A DNA stretch of 64,000 nucleotides from a virus (IMGVR_UViG_3300032282_001282:22284-86283), one strand, 5' to 3'. Positions 49,462-57,016 are shown, numbered from the stretch's first letter. Numbers and translations are program-made. The notes: generated from the letters alone by a model not told the origin.

Positions 49462-50333
49462 GCTGTTACACCTTTAAATTTTAATGTTTCAAATAGTTGA
49501 CCAACAGCAACGATACCTCTGAATGCAACAAATACAGCTACCAATGAAATGCCTTTGATAAACCCGGCTGGCTTAGTACTAGGACCAACTAAACGTTGCC
49601 ATAGTCCAACTGCTTTACAAATAGGTATGCCAGCGGCAGTTAACATTTTACCTGTAATAGATCCTTGGTCAGTTTTGCCCATACTATAGGCCATTTCTTC
49701 TGCCCACGGTGTAGCAATATCCTTGGCCCAAGCAATAGCCCAATCTTTAAGAATTTGTTGACTACGAGATTCTGGCAACCACGGTAAGATATTAGGACCA
49801 CTGCCATCCATCCAGTCAACTACAATTTCAGCCCAAGCACGATATCCGTTGTAGATATCCGGGCGTTCTTTAATTAGTTTAGCACCAAACTCTTGATCAG
49901 CTAAGAAGATTTCAGTTGGTAGTAGTCCAAGACTGTGTAGTTTTGTACAGATAATCTTAGAGCAGTTACAATCGTGTGTAAAGCAATTTACTGTATCGCA
50001 GTTGTAAGTACAAGCACAATTACAGTTTGCCTGTAGCCAGTTTTGAGCATCGCAGTTGGCGCAATTAATCGCTGTACAATTTGCTGTGTTACAGTTACAT
50101 TGGCCGCAGTTACAATTACCGTATGCGCCGTTATTGCCGTTATTGCAATTGCCTTGGTTGTTATTTTTAAAGTATGTTAGGCCGTAGAACGAACCCATGT
50201 TTGGACTTGTAGGTCTGATATTTGACTTAATCAGTCCGTTGAGAAAGTTTAAATCTGCAGAATAGTTTGCGGCCTGTCCAATTTCTTGGTTAACGTCGCT
50301 GACTGCAATTTGTCCAGATGTTTGTAGCGTCAC
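49458..50333 (-). CDS. Late virion-type protein with a 16-cysteine Asn-Cys repeat domain
   Basis: 291 aa in three parts. Residues 1-55 (QIAVSDVNQEIGQAANYSAD, MGSFYGLTYF) match the beginning of many phage tail proteins (I-x-x-S-D-V-N-x-E-[LI]-G ... S-F-Y-G). Residues 60-130 hold 16 Cys, most preceded by Asn (GNCNCGQCNCN, NCNCACTYNC, HDCNCSK), an unusual density for a cytoplasmic phage product. Residues 135-291 are a helical globular domain with a hydrophobic end (GISLVAVFVAFRGIVAVGQL). A CATAAATA late promoter precedes it and a SPASM radical-SAM gene is directly upstream. Likely a modified or metal-binding virion protein. Confidence 0.8.
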   Translation of the reverse strand: MTLQTSGQIAVSDVNQEIGQAANYSADLNFLNGLIKSNIRPTSPNMGSFYGLTYFKNNNQGNCNNGNNGAYGNCNCGQCNCNTANCTAINCANCDAQNWLQANCNCACTYNCDTVNCFTHDCNCSKIICTKLHSLGLLPTEIFLADQEFGAKLIKERPDIYNGYRAWAEIVVDWMDGSGPNILPWLPESRSQQILKDWAIAWAKDIATPWAEEMAYSMGKTDQGSITGKMLTAAGIPICKAVGLWQRLVGPSTKPAGFIKGISLVAVFVAFRGIVAVGQLFETLKFKGVTA

Positions 50334-50350
50334 ACTTGCCCCTTTTCTTA

Positions 50351-50358
50351 TATTTATG
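50351..50358 (-). promoter_or_regulatory. Late promoter CATAAATA
   Basis: NATAAATA on the minus strand 18 nt before the start of the Cys-rich gene; it overlaps the 3' end of the SPASM gene. Confidence 0.7.
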
Positions 50359-51808
50359 CATCAGCAAGCTGTGATTTACCGTAGACTGTAACCCCGTCAA
50401 TTTCGCCTATTGTTTCGTGTACTACTTTAATTGGAATAATGCGTTTTGTTGGTTCTTCTTTGTGTTCAAAAATAGTACCAAATATGTCTTGACGATCTAT
50501 GGGCAATGTATCGCTCTTAATTAATGTAGGGATATAACCCCCAGTAACTTCAGCAATAGCTAAAGCAAACATGGCCACGTTGTCGGAGTAGGCATTGGCA
50601 CAACTGATATCCCAGAACTTTTTGTCCAGGAACATACAAGCACCTTTACATAAATGTAGCACAGGACACTCAGGGCATTCTTTACGCTTAGACCAATGTG
50701 TTACTGATGTAAGTTTAACTTCATCAAATTTATCTAGTGTACCGCCTAGGTGTGGCTCACCATTCTTAGACATTTCTAACGCACTTACGTTTTGGCAAGT
50801 TAATACATTGCCTCGCAAGTCTACAGCAATGGTATTCTCATCATCCATACCGCATTTTTGTCCTACAAATTTAGCATCAACACGGTTCAGTAAGTTCTGT
50901 GCAAAGCCACCAATCTTTTGAATTTGGCCTAGGAAACCAATCTTACCATCTGTAGTCCAGATGTCGGCAAATGCTTGACGTCTAAATTCAAAGTGATCTT
51001 GTTTAGTTATTAAGCTGTTAACAATACCTTCTTCGTCATAGGCATCGACAATACCGCCTTCGCCTAACTGTACATTTTCATCACCAGTTAGATCAACAAA
51101 CCAATCGTAAATTTCTTTGCGTGATCTGTTCTTGCTGTTAAGCATAGCATTGAAACTAAATCCTTGTTTCAATCGGGTCATCATACGATAAAACCCAAGT
51201 ATACGTTCTTTTTGTTCTGGATCATCAAAAGGATCTGGTCCTCGCACACTTTGTCCCGGACCGTCATGACTAATAGCAACAGTGAAGTTATACTGCATTA
51301 ACCAATCAATCATTTCGTCTGTTAGAATTGATCCGTTGGTAATAACACTAAACCTAGGTTTTGTTTTCCAGTGGCTAAATTTTTTATAAATTGTTTCAGC
51401 CAGTGGCTTCATTGTTTTCCAATAAACAAATGGCTCGCCGCCACAGAACTCTACCTTGAGTCCTCGCTGTTCATCGAAGTTTAAATTTTCTAGTTTTTGC
51501 ATGAAAGCATCAATGTCTTTCATGTTAGTTTCTGGTGCCCGCTCAACAAACTTTTGTGAGCAATAGTCACAAGAATAGTTACAGCTCAAACCCATTTGGA
51601 TTTTAAGATGTGTAATGTCTCGAGATTTTAACATCGGTGTGTCGATGTCAAATGATGTATATGGTGTGAATGAGTCGGTTAAATTTTTATCGGCGTTGCC
51701 AAATTCAAATACAGTACCATCGCTTGTGGTTAATGTATTAGACATATTGTCGTAGTAAAAGACAGCTTTATCCGTGGAGCTTTTTTCTCCGTGTATTTCA
51801 AAAATCAT
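50354..51808 (-). CDS. Radical SAM/SPASM protein-modifying enzyme
   Basis: 484 aa. LSCNYSCDYC (C76, C80, C83) is the 4Fe-4S cluster motif; VEFCGGEPF is the GGE motif. The C-terminal SPASM domain is complete: C-GMDDENTIAVDLRG-x(4)-C followed by CPECPVLHLCKGAC and a last Cys (ISCANAYSD), i.e. the two auxiliary clusters of anSME, sactionine and ranthipeptide maturases. No leader-binding RRE domain was recognised at the N-terminus. Its neighbour downstream is the 16-Cys protein, the obvious candidate substrate. Confidence 0.9.
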   Translation of the reverse strand: MIFEIHGEKSSTDKAVFYYDNMSNTLTTSDGTVFEFGNADKNLTDSFTPYTSFDIDTPMLKSRDITHLKIQMGLSCNYSCDYCSQKFVERAPETNMKDIDAFMQKLENLNFDEQRGLKVEFCGGEPFVYWKTMKPLAETIYKKFSHWKTKPRFSVITNGSILTDEMIDWLMQYNFTVAISHDGPGQSVRGPDPFDDPEQKERILGFYRMMTRLKQGFSFNAMLNSKNRSRKEIYDWFVDLTGDENVQLGEGGIVDAYDEEGIVNSLITKQDHFEFRRQAFADIWTTDGKIGFLGQIQKIGGFAQNLLNRVDAKFVGQKCGMDDENTIAVDLRGNVLTCQNVSALEMSKNGEPHLGGTLDKFDEVKLTSVTHWSKRKECPECPVLHLCKGACMFLDKKFWDISCANAYSDNVAMFALAIAEVTGGYIPTLIKSDTLPIDRQDIFGTIFEHKEEPTKRIIPIKVVHETIGEIDGVTVYGKSQLADA

Positions 51809-51826
51809 TATGTTTCCTAATGTGGT

Positions 51827-51916
51827 TTACTTGTCAAACCAGTCTTTGGCTTCTATCATCAGATAGACTACCACGGAACCTATAACGAGAATACTTAACC
51901 ATCCGAAGAAAGACAT
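51827..51916 (-). CDS. Tiny single-pass membrane protein
   Basis: 29 aa (MSFFGWLSILVIGSVVVYLM...), start overlapping the upstream stop as TAATG. One membrane helix with a charged C-terminus (EAKDWFDK). Function unknown. Confidence 0.5.
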   Translation of the reverse strand: MSFFGWLSILVIGSVVVYLMIEAKDWFDK

Positions 51917-52107
51917 TAATTATAACCTTTTACTACATTGTTATCTATTTTTGGATTACCGCGACCGGCGGCACGTTGATGTGCTTGTCGCTTTTCTTGA
52001 TCTTGTATCTCTCTATTACGTTCTGGTGGTAATGGACCACAGCCTAGTCTATCCCACTCTTGTTCGGAGTAGTAATATCCTTCTACGGGCTTCTTCTTGT
52101 GTTCCAT
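51916..52107 (-). CDS. Small hydrophilic protein
   Basis: 63 aa from ATG 52107 (MEHKKKPVEGYYYSEQEWDR); the in-frame upstream ATG at 52158 would run into the structured RNA. Gln/Arg-rich end (REIQDQEKRQAHQRAAGRG). Unknown. Confidence 0.5.
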   Translation of the reverse strand: MEHKKKPVEGYYYSEQEWDRLGCGPLPPERNREIQDQEKRQAHQRAAGRGNPKIDNNVVKGYN

Positions 52108-52126
52108 AGTAATAGTATTTAGTATG

Positions 52127-52637
52127 CTCTGCGAACCCCGGTGGTAATTATACCGCATCAGAAATTTGGTCAGGTTACCCCAATTAGTCTTTCATCACAC
52201 ACGGCTTCCACCCACTTCCCGACGGGTTCCGTTCTCGCATTGCCAGCGGCCTTTCGGTTTAAAGACTACCACCCACGGGGCACGACCACCGTTTCTCCTT
52301 CATGCGGGTCACACTAGCCCAGCGTTACCCGGGCGGGTCCTTTACAACGTATTCGTCGTGGGTGGTTTTGGGAAGTGACACCACGATTCACTTGCGGGTT
52401 TTGTAGAGAGTTTTTCAAGTGAGCGTTACCGCCTCTACAGGAACGCACTTGTCCCTTCTCACTTAATATTTACAGCAATATTGGAAAATGTTTGAGTGCC
52501 AATTTATGCGTCGGGTGCTTCCCGGCAACAGCGTATGGCTAGTTATATCAGGACCTGTTCCACGCCAGTTAGGCCCGTATAGTCAGTACGTCTACTAACG
52601 ATACCTATGTTTCCATCTCAAACACTTACCAATATTG
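52127..52637 (-). ncRNA. Large structured non-coding RNA, family not identified
   Basis: About 510 nt with no coding sense and higher GC than its surroundings. Reading the minus strand: a 21-nt long-range helix 52637-52617 with 52496-52476 (19 Watson-Crick pairs, one G-U, one mismatch); an H-type pseudoknot made of TGTAGAG/CTCTACA (52439-52433 with 52408-52402) interleaved with TCACTTG/CAAGTGA (52422-52416 with 52394-52388); a 9-bp helix CCACCCACG/CGTGGGTGG (52365-52357 with 52277-52269); and an 8-bp helix TAGTCTTT/AAAGACTA (52268-52261 with 52192-52185). Strand is inferred from neighbours. Not RNase P, tmRNA or rRNA by motif. Ends are approximate. Confidence 0.7.
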
Positions 52638-52658
52638 CCGGGGGTTTTACCCCCCAGC
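52637..52658 (-). other. Stable GC hairpin between gene and structured RNA
   Basis: Minus strand GCTGGGGG / CCCCCGGC, 8-bp stem with a short A-rich loop, 8 nt after the stop of the gene at 52666. No U-run follows, so it is more likely the 5' boundary of the RNA or a stabilising structure than a terminator. Confidence 0.6.
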
Positions 52659-52665
52659 AACATTA

Positions 52666-53004
52666 TTACTCAGCAACTTCTTCTTTAGAAGACTTAGTAG
52701 CACGAGCTTTAATAGCCTCAAGCGAAGGCTTAACCTTAGCACCTTTAGCTTTAACAACTCCCACGCCGTTGTACTTGGCGTCAGCCGCATCAATTGCGGC
52801 ACGGAAATTGGCATTAGCATACAAGTCAGTGGACTTCAAGAAAGTCACCAACTCAGGCTTAGTCATTGCACTAGGCAATTCCACAAGATTGATATCGCTA
52901 TCAGTCTTAGCCAAGATTTTGACACGAGTCATGTCAGATGCAAAACGCACCTTGTATTGACCTTTAGTCTTAGAAACACCACCAACTTTAAATTGCTTAT
53001 CCAT
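52666..53004 (-). CDS. Conserved phage protein of unknown function
   Basis: 112 aa, Lys/Ala-rich. FKVGGVSKTKGQYKVRFASD, AMTKPELVTFLKSTDLYANA and AAIDAADAKYNG are a block common in T4-like aquatic phages. Function unknown; own strong promoter. Confidence 0.65.
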   Translation of the reverse strand: MDKQFKVGGVSKTKGQYKVRFASDMTRVKILAKTDSDINLVELPSAMTKPELVTFLKSTDLYANANFRAAIDAADAKYNGVGVVKAKGAKVKPSLEAIKARATKSSKEEVAE

Positions 53005-53066
53005 TTTAAAACACTCCGTTTAGTTAAGTTACAAATTTATGCTGGACACACTCCAACATATTTCAT

Positions 53067-53095
53067 ATTATAGATTAATTCAAATTAACGGTCAA
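53067..53095 (-). promoter_or_regulatory. Sigma70-like promoter
   Basis: Minus strand TTGACC (53095-53090), 17-nt spacer, TATAAT (53072-53067). Probably also transcribes the structured RNA. Confidence 0.82.
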
Positions 53096-53128
53096 CCTAA
53101 ATATGAAACTCTTTTGCCAAAAATTGGC

Positions 53129-53290
53129 TTAATCCTTTTTACCACTCATCTTGTCTTTGGTCCATTCGGCCGCACCTGTGATGTCCTTACCGGCACCGGC
53201 TACAGTACTGCAACCAGACAGCAACACACACGAAACGGCTAGACCGATAACAGCAACTTTGATCCCAACCATAATGAGTATATCTTTCAT
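53129..53290 (-). CDS. Entericidin-like small lipoprotein
   Basis: 53 aa. Hydrophobic leader ending in the lipobox LLSGC (Cys27), then STVAGAGKDITGAAEWTKDK, which is the entericidin (EcnA/EcnB) pattern C-[NS]-T-[VI]-x-G-[AM]-G-K-D. Host entericidins are membrane lipoproteins of a toxin/antidote pair linked to cell lysis; no partner is visible. ATGA overlap with the gene upstream. Confidence 0.75.
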   Translation of the reverse strand: MKDILIMVGIKVAVIGLAVSCVLLSGCSTVAGAGKDITGAAEWTKDKMSGKKD

Positions 53291-53415
53291 TTTGCGGCTT
53301 CCTTAGCAACTTCTTGAACCTTAGTGACACCGTGATCCAACATCCGAGCAATGCCCGTTAGACCAACAGTACACAATGCAATACCAAAAACAGTTCCAAT
53401 GATAAAGCCTCTCAT
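53287..53415 (-). CDS. Tiny membrane protein upstream of the entericidin-like gene
   Basis: 42 aa (MRGFIIGTVFGIALCTVGLTG...), one membrane helix and an amphipathic tail (TKVQEVAKEAAK). Coupled to the lipoprotein gene. Confidence 0.55.
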   Translation of the reverse strand: MRGFIIGTVFGIALCTVGLTGIARMLDHGVTKVQEVAKEAAK

Positions 53416-53417
53416 GA

Positions 53418-53612
53418 TTAACCCTTCCGTGTCACGGTAGTTTTAAACAAGCCGCCAATGCAAAGAGCGGCAACCCAAGTTTCAATCGTATACGGTATTA
53501 CCAAGACAGGGAATAGCGTATTCAGTGACCAAATAGTAATAAACGGTCCTGCAATAATCAGAAACACTACAAAAATTGCTACCAAAATGGTAGTAGAAAA
53601 ACCATTAAACAT
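53418..53612 (-). CDS. Small two-helix membrane protein
   Basis: 64 aa, hydrophobic segments FSTTILVAIFVVFLIIAGPF and TIETWVAALCIGGLF. Stop and start overlap the neighbours. Function unknown. Confidence 0.62.
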   Translation of the reverse strand: MFNGFSTTILVAIFVVFLIIAGPFITIWSLNTLFPVLVIPYTIETWVAALCIGGLFKTTVTRKG

Positions 53613-53896
53613 TATACAGCCTCCAACATGTTAGCGGGCACTCGGTAAATACCGACGTGGGTGCGGACATTGACGTATTTGATAGCAATCTTTTCGACTG
53701 TACCAGTATACACCATTCCGTTACGGTTGCTGGTAAACTTAACAGTATCACCTTTAGCAAACGAACGAATCTTTTGTTTAGTCATCTGAGTACGAGCAAA
53801 TTGCACGGCACTGATGATGCTAGACAACTCTGTGTTAGTAAACTCACCAAACATGATAGATTGGTTGATTTGTTGAATAGTACTGAGACGTTCCAT
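53612..53896 (-). CDS. Small phage protein with SH3/KOW-like C-terminus
   Basis: 94 aa. N-terminal helical (STIQQINQSIMFGEFTN), C-terminal FAKGDTVKFTSNRNGMVYTG and VPANMLEAV look like a KOW/SH3 beta-barrel that may bind RNA. Common in T4-like phages; function unknown. Confidence 0.62.
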   Translation of the reverse strand: MERLSTIQQINQSIMFGEFTNTELSSIISAVQFARTQMTKQKIRSFAKGDTVKFTSNRNGMVYTGTVEKIAIKYVNVRTHVGIYRVPANMLEAV

Positions 53897-53905
53897 AATA
53901 TCCCC

Positions 53906-54130
53906 TTAAACGTAAAAATCTGACTTAAAACTGCAGGCGTCGTAAACAATTTCACGAACCATAGTATCCATCACTTCGCCATACTGGTCCGGATCGGAGT
54001 CAGCTAGTACCTGCATCATTTTATATGTGTCAGGCCAATTTAACTTTGCAGTCTTGGCAAGTGCTACCAATTGGCCAACTGCCTCGTTGCCACGATCTGT
54101 AAACATACCAAAACTTTTAACTGCATTCAT
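53906..54130 (-). CDS. Small phage protein, unknown
   Basis: 74 aa (DRGNEAVGQLVALAKTAKLN, DPDQYGEVMDTMVREIVYD). Helical. Own conserved-spacer promoter. Confidence 0.6.
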   Translation of the reverse strand: MNAVKSFGMFTDRGNEAVGQLVALAKTAKLNWPDTYKMMQVLADSDPDQYGEVMDTMVREIVYDACSFKSDFYV

Positions 54131-54160
54131 CGCAAACTCCTTTTTACTTACTATGCCACA

Positions 54161-54189
54161 ATTATAGCATTATGGGAATTATGGGTCAA
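54161..54189 (-). promoter_or_regulatory. Sigma70-like promoter with conserved spacer
   Basis: Minus strand TTGACC, 17-nt spacer CATAATTCCCATAATGC, TATAAT; identical over the whole element to the copy at 54515-54543. Confidence 0.88.
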
Positions 54190-54193
54190 CCAC

Positions 54194-54508
54194 TTAATGT
54201 GTATTAAGGGCTGGTTGATACTGACGAATCAGCTCACGCTCGCGGGCATGGGCCGGCTTGCGTCCACGTACAATTTCGAGCAAGCCATAAACATGGTTTT
54301 CGGGACCATATTCACGAATACTGTGGCATAAATCCCACACTTTGTTTTCAGTTAATGCACGGCGAACGTGCTTCTGAATACGCACTTTTAGGGCTTTACG
54401 AATTTGGTTGCCGCAAACGGTAATACCAATGTATTGCTCGCCGGTTACTGTATTTGTAATACAGTAGACAGCGTGTTTTGTATCTTGTCTGCGTTTTCTT
54501 TTTACCAT
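54194..54508 (-). CDS. GIY-YIG nuclease-domain protein
   Basis: 104 aa. AVYCITNTVTGEQYIGIT is the GIY-YIG motif with the usual spacing, and ARERELIRQYQPALN near the end holds the catalytic Glu and the PxLN motif. The domain stands alone, as in some phage homing or repair nucleases. The ATG is only about 7 nt from a TATAAT box. Confidence 0.82.
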   Translation of the reverse strand: MVKRKRRQDTKHAVYCITNTVTGEQYIGITVCGNQIRKALKVRIQKHVRRALTENKVWDLCHSIREYGPENHVYGLLEIVRGRKPAHARERELIRQYQPALNTH

Positions 54509-54514
54509 ACCATA

Positions 54515-54543
54515 ATTATAGCATTATGGGAATTATGGGTCAA
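54515..54543 (-). promoter_or_regulatory. Sigma70-like promoter with conserved spacer
   Basis: Minus strand TTGACC (54543-54538), 17-nt spacer CATAATTCCCATAATGC, TATAAT (54520-54515). Expected start site coincides with the GIY-YIG start codon. Confidence 0.85.
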
Positions 54544-54551
54544 TCCGCTAA

Positions 54552-54567
54552 GTTAGTGCCCACTAAC
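54552..54567. repeat. Inverted repeat GTTAGTG/CACTAAC
   Basis: Near-perfect palindrome lying between two promoters; a related element (GTTAGT...ACTAAC followed by GGGAATT) is at 62942-62957, also next to a promoter. Possible operator. Confidence 0.4.
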
Positions 54568-54578
54568 CAAGGGAATTT

Positions 54579-54608
54579 ACTATAAATATTATGGGAATTA
54601 TAAGTCAA
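54579..54608 (-). promoter_or_regulatory. Second promoter upstream of the GIY-YIG gene, overlapping a + strand TATAAATA
   Basis: Minus strand TTGACT (54608-54603), 18-nt spacer with AATTCCCATAAT, TATAGT (54584-54579). The plus strand reads TATAAATA at 54581-54588, a late box facing the gene at 54676. Confidence 0.6.
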
Positions 54609-54645
54609 CCGTAATTTTGGTTTTTTTGCAACATTTAGCCCCGAG

Positions 54646-54653
54646 CATAAATA
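54646..54653 (+). promoter_or_regulatory. Late promoter CATAAATA
   Basis: NATAAATA 22 nt before the plus-strand gene at 54676, followed by an AAGGAA site. Confidence 0.65.
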
Positions 54654-54675
54654 CATTATCACAAGGAATTTTCAA

Positions 54676-55290
54676 ATGGCAATAGTAGAAACAAAAACTA
54701 AAACAAGACCCAACGCAAGTGTTGAGTTTTTTAGAAATGCTAGTCCAGCGGTAGCGGCTACACAAGCGGTCACGGCTCCACTAAAGTCTGCAGGGAAAAT
54801 TGTAGTAGAGTACACATACCCTGACACTTTTGCAAACCTACACCAAACTGAAACTATAACTATCGACAGTCTAGAAACATTTGGACTAATGGATACTGCA
54901 AAAACTATTGAGTTTGATAAAGCATTTATTGACTACTACGACACACACGAATTTGAACATTACTTTGTAAACGCAGTCGGTACAGGCGATAGATATACCT
55001 TAACCGGTATCCCAGATCCATTTTATTGTACAACCGTATATAATTTCCCGACAGAAAATGATGCTTACATTGCTATTATGGCACGTAGTTTAGAAATTGC
55101 GTATGATCACAAAGGCAAGTTAGTTGATACGATTGTTACAACAAACAGCATTACCGTGGTACATCAATACAACGATGATACAGATTTTAAAATCAACCAT
55201 TACAATGATTTGTTGGCCTATGTGCCACAATTGGCCACAAAAAATGCTACACGAACAATTACATATACTTCCGGAACTTATACAAAATAA
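54676..55290 (+). CDS. Probable late virion protein, unknown
   Basis: 204 aa, Thr/Tyr/Asp-rich beta-like sequence (KIVVEYTYPDTFANLHQ, TATRTITYTSGTY-like end). No signal peptide. Read by a late promoter against the main direction of transcription and closed by a bidirectional terminator. Structural role is a guess. Confidence 0.6.
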   Translation: MAIVETKTKTRPNASVEFFRNASPAVAATQAVTAPLKSAGKIVVEYTYPDTFANLHQTETITIDSLETFGLMDTAKTIEFDKAFIDYYDTHEFEHYFVNAVGTGDRYTLTGIPDPFYCTTVYNFPTENDAYIAIMARSLEIAYDHKGKLVDTIVTTNSITVVHQYNDDTDFKINHYNDLLAYVPQLATKNATRTITYTSGTYTK

Positions 55291-55337
55291 TCACTCAGTG
55301 AGCTGGATAGAGTAAAACAACAATAACATATCAATAA

Positions 55338-55360
55338 AAAACCCGCCTAGTGCGGGTTTT
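55338..55360. terminator. Bidirectional intrinsic terminator
   Basis: AAAACCCGC / GCGGGTTTT, 9-bp stem and 5-nt loop with A- and T-runs on both sides, placed between converging genes. Confidence 0.88.
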
Positions 55361-55363
55361 GTT

Positions 55364-55561
55364 TTATTTCTTTTTGCCGGCTTTCATATTAGCACACCAG
55401 TGATACATCTTACCTCGTTCTCCGCCCTGTTTGGCTTTCTTACGTAATGATGTAACACTACCACTACAACTCGCACCAGCACGTTTTACACGACCCGGGC
55501 GGCTTTTGCCTTTTACCTTACCGTCGTGGAAGTTTTCTGTAACAAACTCTTTAGCTCGCAT
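55364..55561 (-). CDS. Small basic conserved phage protein
   Basis: 65 aa. KVKGKSRPGRVKRAGASCSG and GGERGKMYHWCANMKAGKKK are strongly conserved-looking blocks in T4-like phages. Two Cys and one His could bind a metal; very basic. Function unknown. Confidence 0.68.
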   Translation of the reverse strand: MRAKEFVTENFHDGKVKGKSRPGRVKRAGASCSGSVTSLRKKAKQGGERGKMYHWCANMKAGKKK

Positions 55562-55562
55562 A

Positions 55563-56969
55563 TTAGTGGAACATCAAGAAACTGTTTTCAACGTCTAGTC
55601 TATTAGCGGCACGATCCCCATGACCGGCCGGAAATATAACTACGTTCCATTTAGGTTTAGGTCCTTCGGGAATAGTCAACATCTGATCGTATGTAATAAT
55701 GGTGTCGGGATCAATCTTGTACTTAGCGGCAAGATTCTGTTTGAACTGATTCCACTCTGCTTCGCCTTTGATTTGTGTGCGACCTTTTTCATCTTTAACG
55801 TATTTGCCTTTGGCATCAGTTACAAACAAACCACGGAACATATCTTTAGGCAATGTTAGGCCTTGCTTAACAGTATTGCCAGCAGACTTGTGTATTTCAA
55901 TCTTTTTGTCTTGGCCACGTTTTGCACCAGAGCTAAAATTGATAATAAAGTTAGCAGGCTTTGAGCCAGTAGCAACATCAGCCATCTTTGTATAGGCATA
56001 AAACTTAACATCAGGGTTGGCATTGGCAACCCCGTATGCTAGATCTAAATATTCTTTAGAGAAGAAGTCACCGGCATCGTGCCAACGAACAACTAACTGG
56101 ATACCAGCTTTGTCTGTTTTACCTTTAACTTGTTTAATCTCTTGATTAACACGAGCTGTATATCCTTCTGGATCATTGACTAAGAAGTTTAATGCTTGTG
56201 CGGCACTCATTGAACTAGCAGGGAACATAACGTATCCGCCTTTACGTGCATAGCAAAACAATTGGCACTCACCTGCACCAGGACAAGTAGTAATTTCTAC
56301 AAAGTCGCCAGTTTCTTCATCGACAACAATACCGCTTAATGCTGGTAAAGTTAAATCGTATACAATTTCACCTTCTGTTTTACTTTTTTCCATCTTGGCA
56401 TTAGTACCAAGGATAGCACGTGGGCGAGTTGTAATTTGACGAGCTAGGTCATCTAAGTCCCATGCTTCGCCCGAGTCAGTAACGATAGCTTTAATGTTGC
56501 TACCGTGTATAATAGGATTGAATCTATCTTTTTTAGTTTTGGTTCCTGACTTGATACGGTCAGCATAACCTTGTAATTCATCGCGGCTCCAGTTACGTTG
56601 CGGAGCATTTAGTTTAATTGCTTCTGATAAACCTTCTAGATCTTCTGCTGGCCAGCTTTGATATGTTTTACCGTTAATATCACCAGCACGTACAACAAAC
56701 ACACCACCATTGTCATAGCCTTCGTCTTGACCAACTTCCCAACCCATTGCGGCTAGCGTTTGTTCGGCACGTGGATCTTCATCACCGTTCCACCATTGTG
56801 CGGCTAATTGATGTAGTAGTTCGTCTTCGTTGGGTTCGCGATCATCACCACCGGGTGGCGCAAATTCTTGAACATCTTCTGCGTCTTGATCTTGGATATG
56901 CACAGGCTTGACTGCAAAGCCGCCTAGTGTACGTTCTGTAATTTGTTGTTTAAATTCAAAGAATCTCAT
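55563..56969 (-). CDS. Large protein with GP88-like Cys domain
   Basis: 468 aa. The C-terminal 300 residues carry ITTCPGAGECQLFCYARKGGY (three Cys), VRWHDAGDFFSKEYLDLAY and VKFYAYTKMADV, the pattern of the GP88-type phage protein family. The N-terminal 150 residues are a separate acidic region (PPGGDDREPNEDELLHQLAA). The Cys motif could hold a metal cluster. Late box GATAAATA upstream. Confidence 0.7.
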   Translation of the reverse strand: MRFFEFKQQITERTLGGFAVKPVHIQDQDAEDVQEFAPPGGDDREPNEDELLHQLAAQWWNGDEDPRAEQTLAAMGWEVGQDEGYDNGGVFVVRAGDINGKTYQSWPAEDLEGLSEAIKLNAPQRNWSRDELQGYADRIKSGTKTKKDRFNPIIHGSNIKAIVTDSGEAWDLDDLARQITTRPRAILGTNAKMEKSKTEGEIVYDLTLPALSGIVVDEETGDFVEITTCPGAGECQLFCYARKGGYVMFPASSMSAAQALNFLVNDPEGYTARVNQEIKQVKGKTDKAGIQLVVRWHDAGDFFSKEYLDLAYGVANANPDVKFYAYTKMADVATGSKPANFIINFSSGAKRGQDKKIEIHKSAGNTVKQGLTLPKDMFRGLFVTDAKGKYVKDEKGRTQIKGEAEWNQFKQNLAAKYKIDPDTIITYDQMLTIPEGPKPKWNVVIFPAGHGDRAANRLDVENSFLMFH

Positions 56970-56984
56970 AGTTAGTCATAAAAA

Positions 56985-57007
56985 TAGGGTAACGATTGGT
57001 TACCCTA
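56985..57007 (-). terminator. Intrinsic terminator after the secreted nuclease
   Basis: Minus strand TAGGGTAAC / GTTACCCTA 9-bp stem followed by TTTTTAT, between the nuclease stop and the next start. Confidence 0.75.
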
Positions 57008-57008
57008 A

Positions 57009-57016
57009 TATTTATC
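57009..57016 (-). promoter_or_regulatory. Late promoter GATAAATA
   Basis: NATAAATA on the minus strand 40 nt before the GP88-like gene; the terminator hairpin lies in between, so it would be in the leader. Confidence 0.55.

Noticed and set aside
52166-52378. Plus-strand ORF in the 52.2 kb region
   Set aside because: Pro/Arg-rich nonsense-like translation with no SD; the region's complementary segments point to structured RNA.
52127-52637. RNase P RNA or self-splicing intron
   Set aside because: The conserved RNase P core strings and a recognisable group I P7/P3 or group II domain V were not found, and no flanking exon is interrupted.
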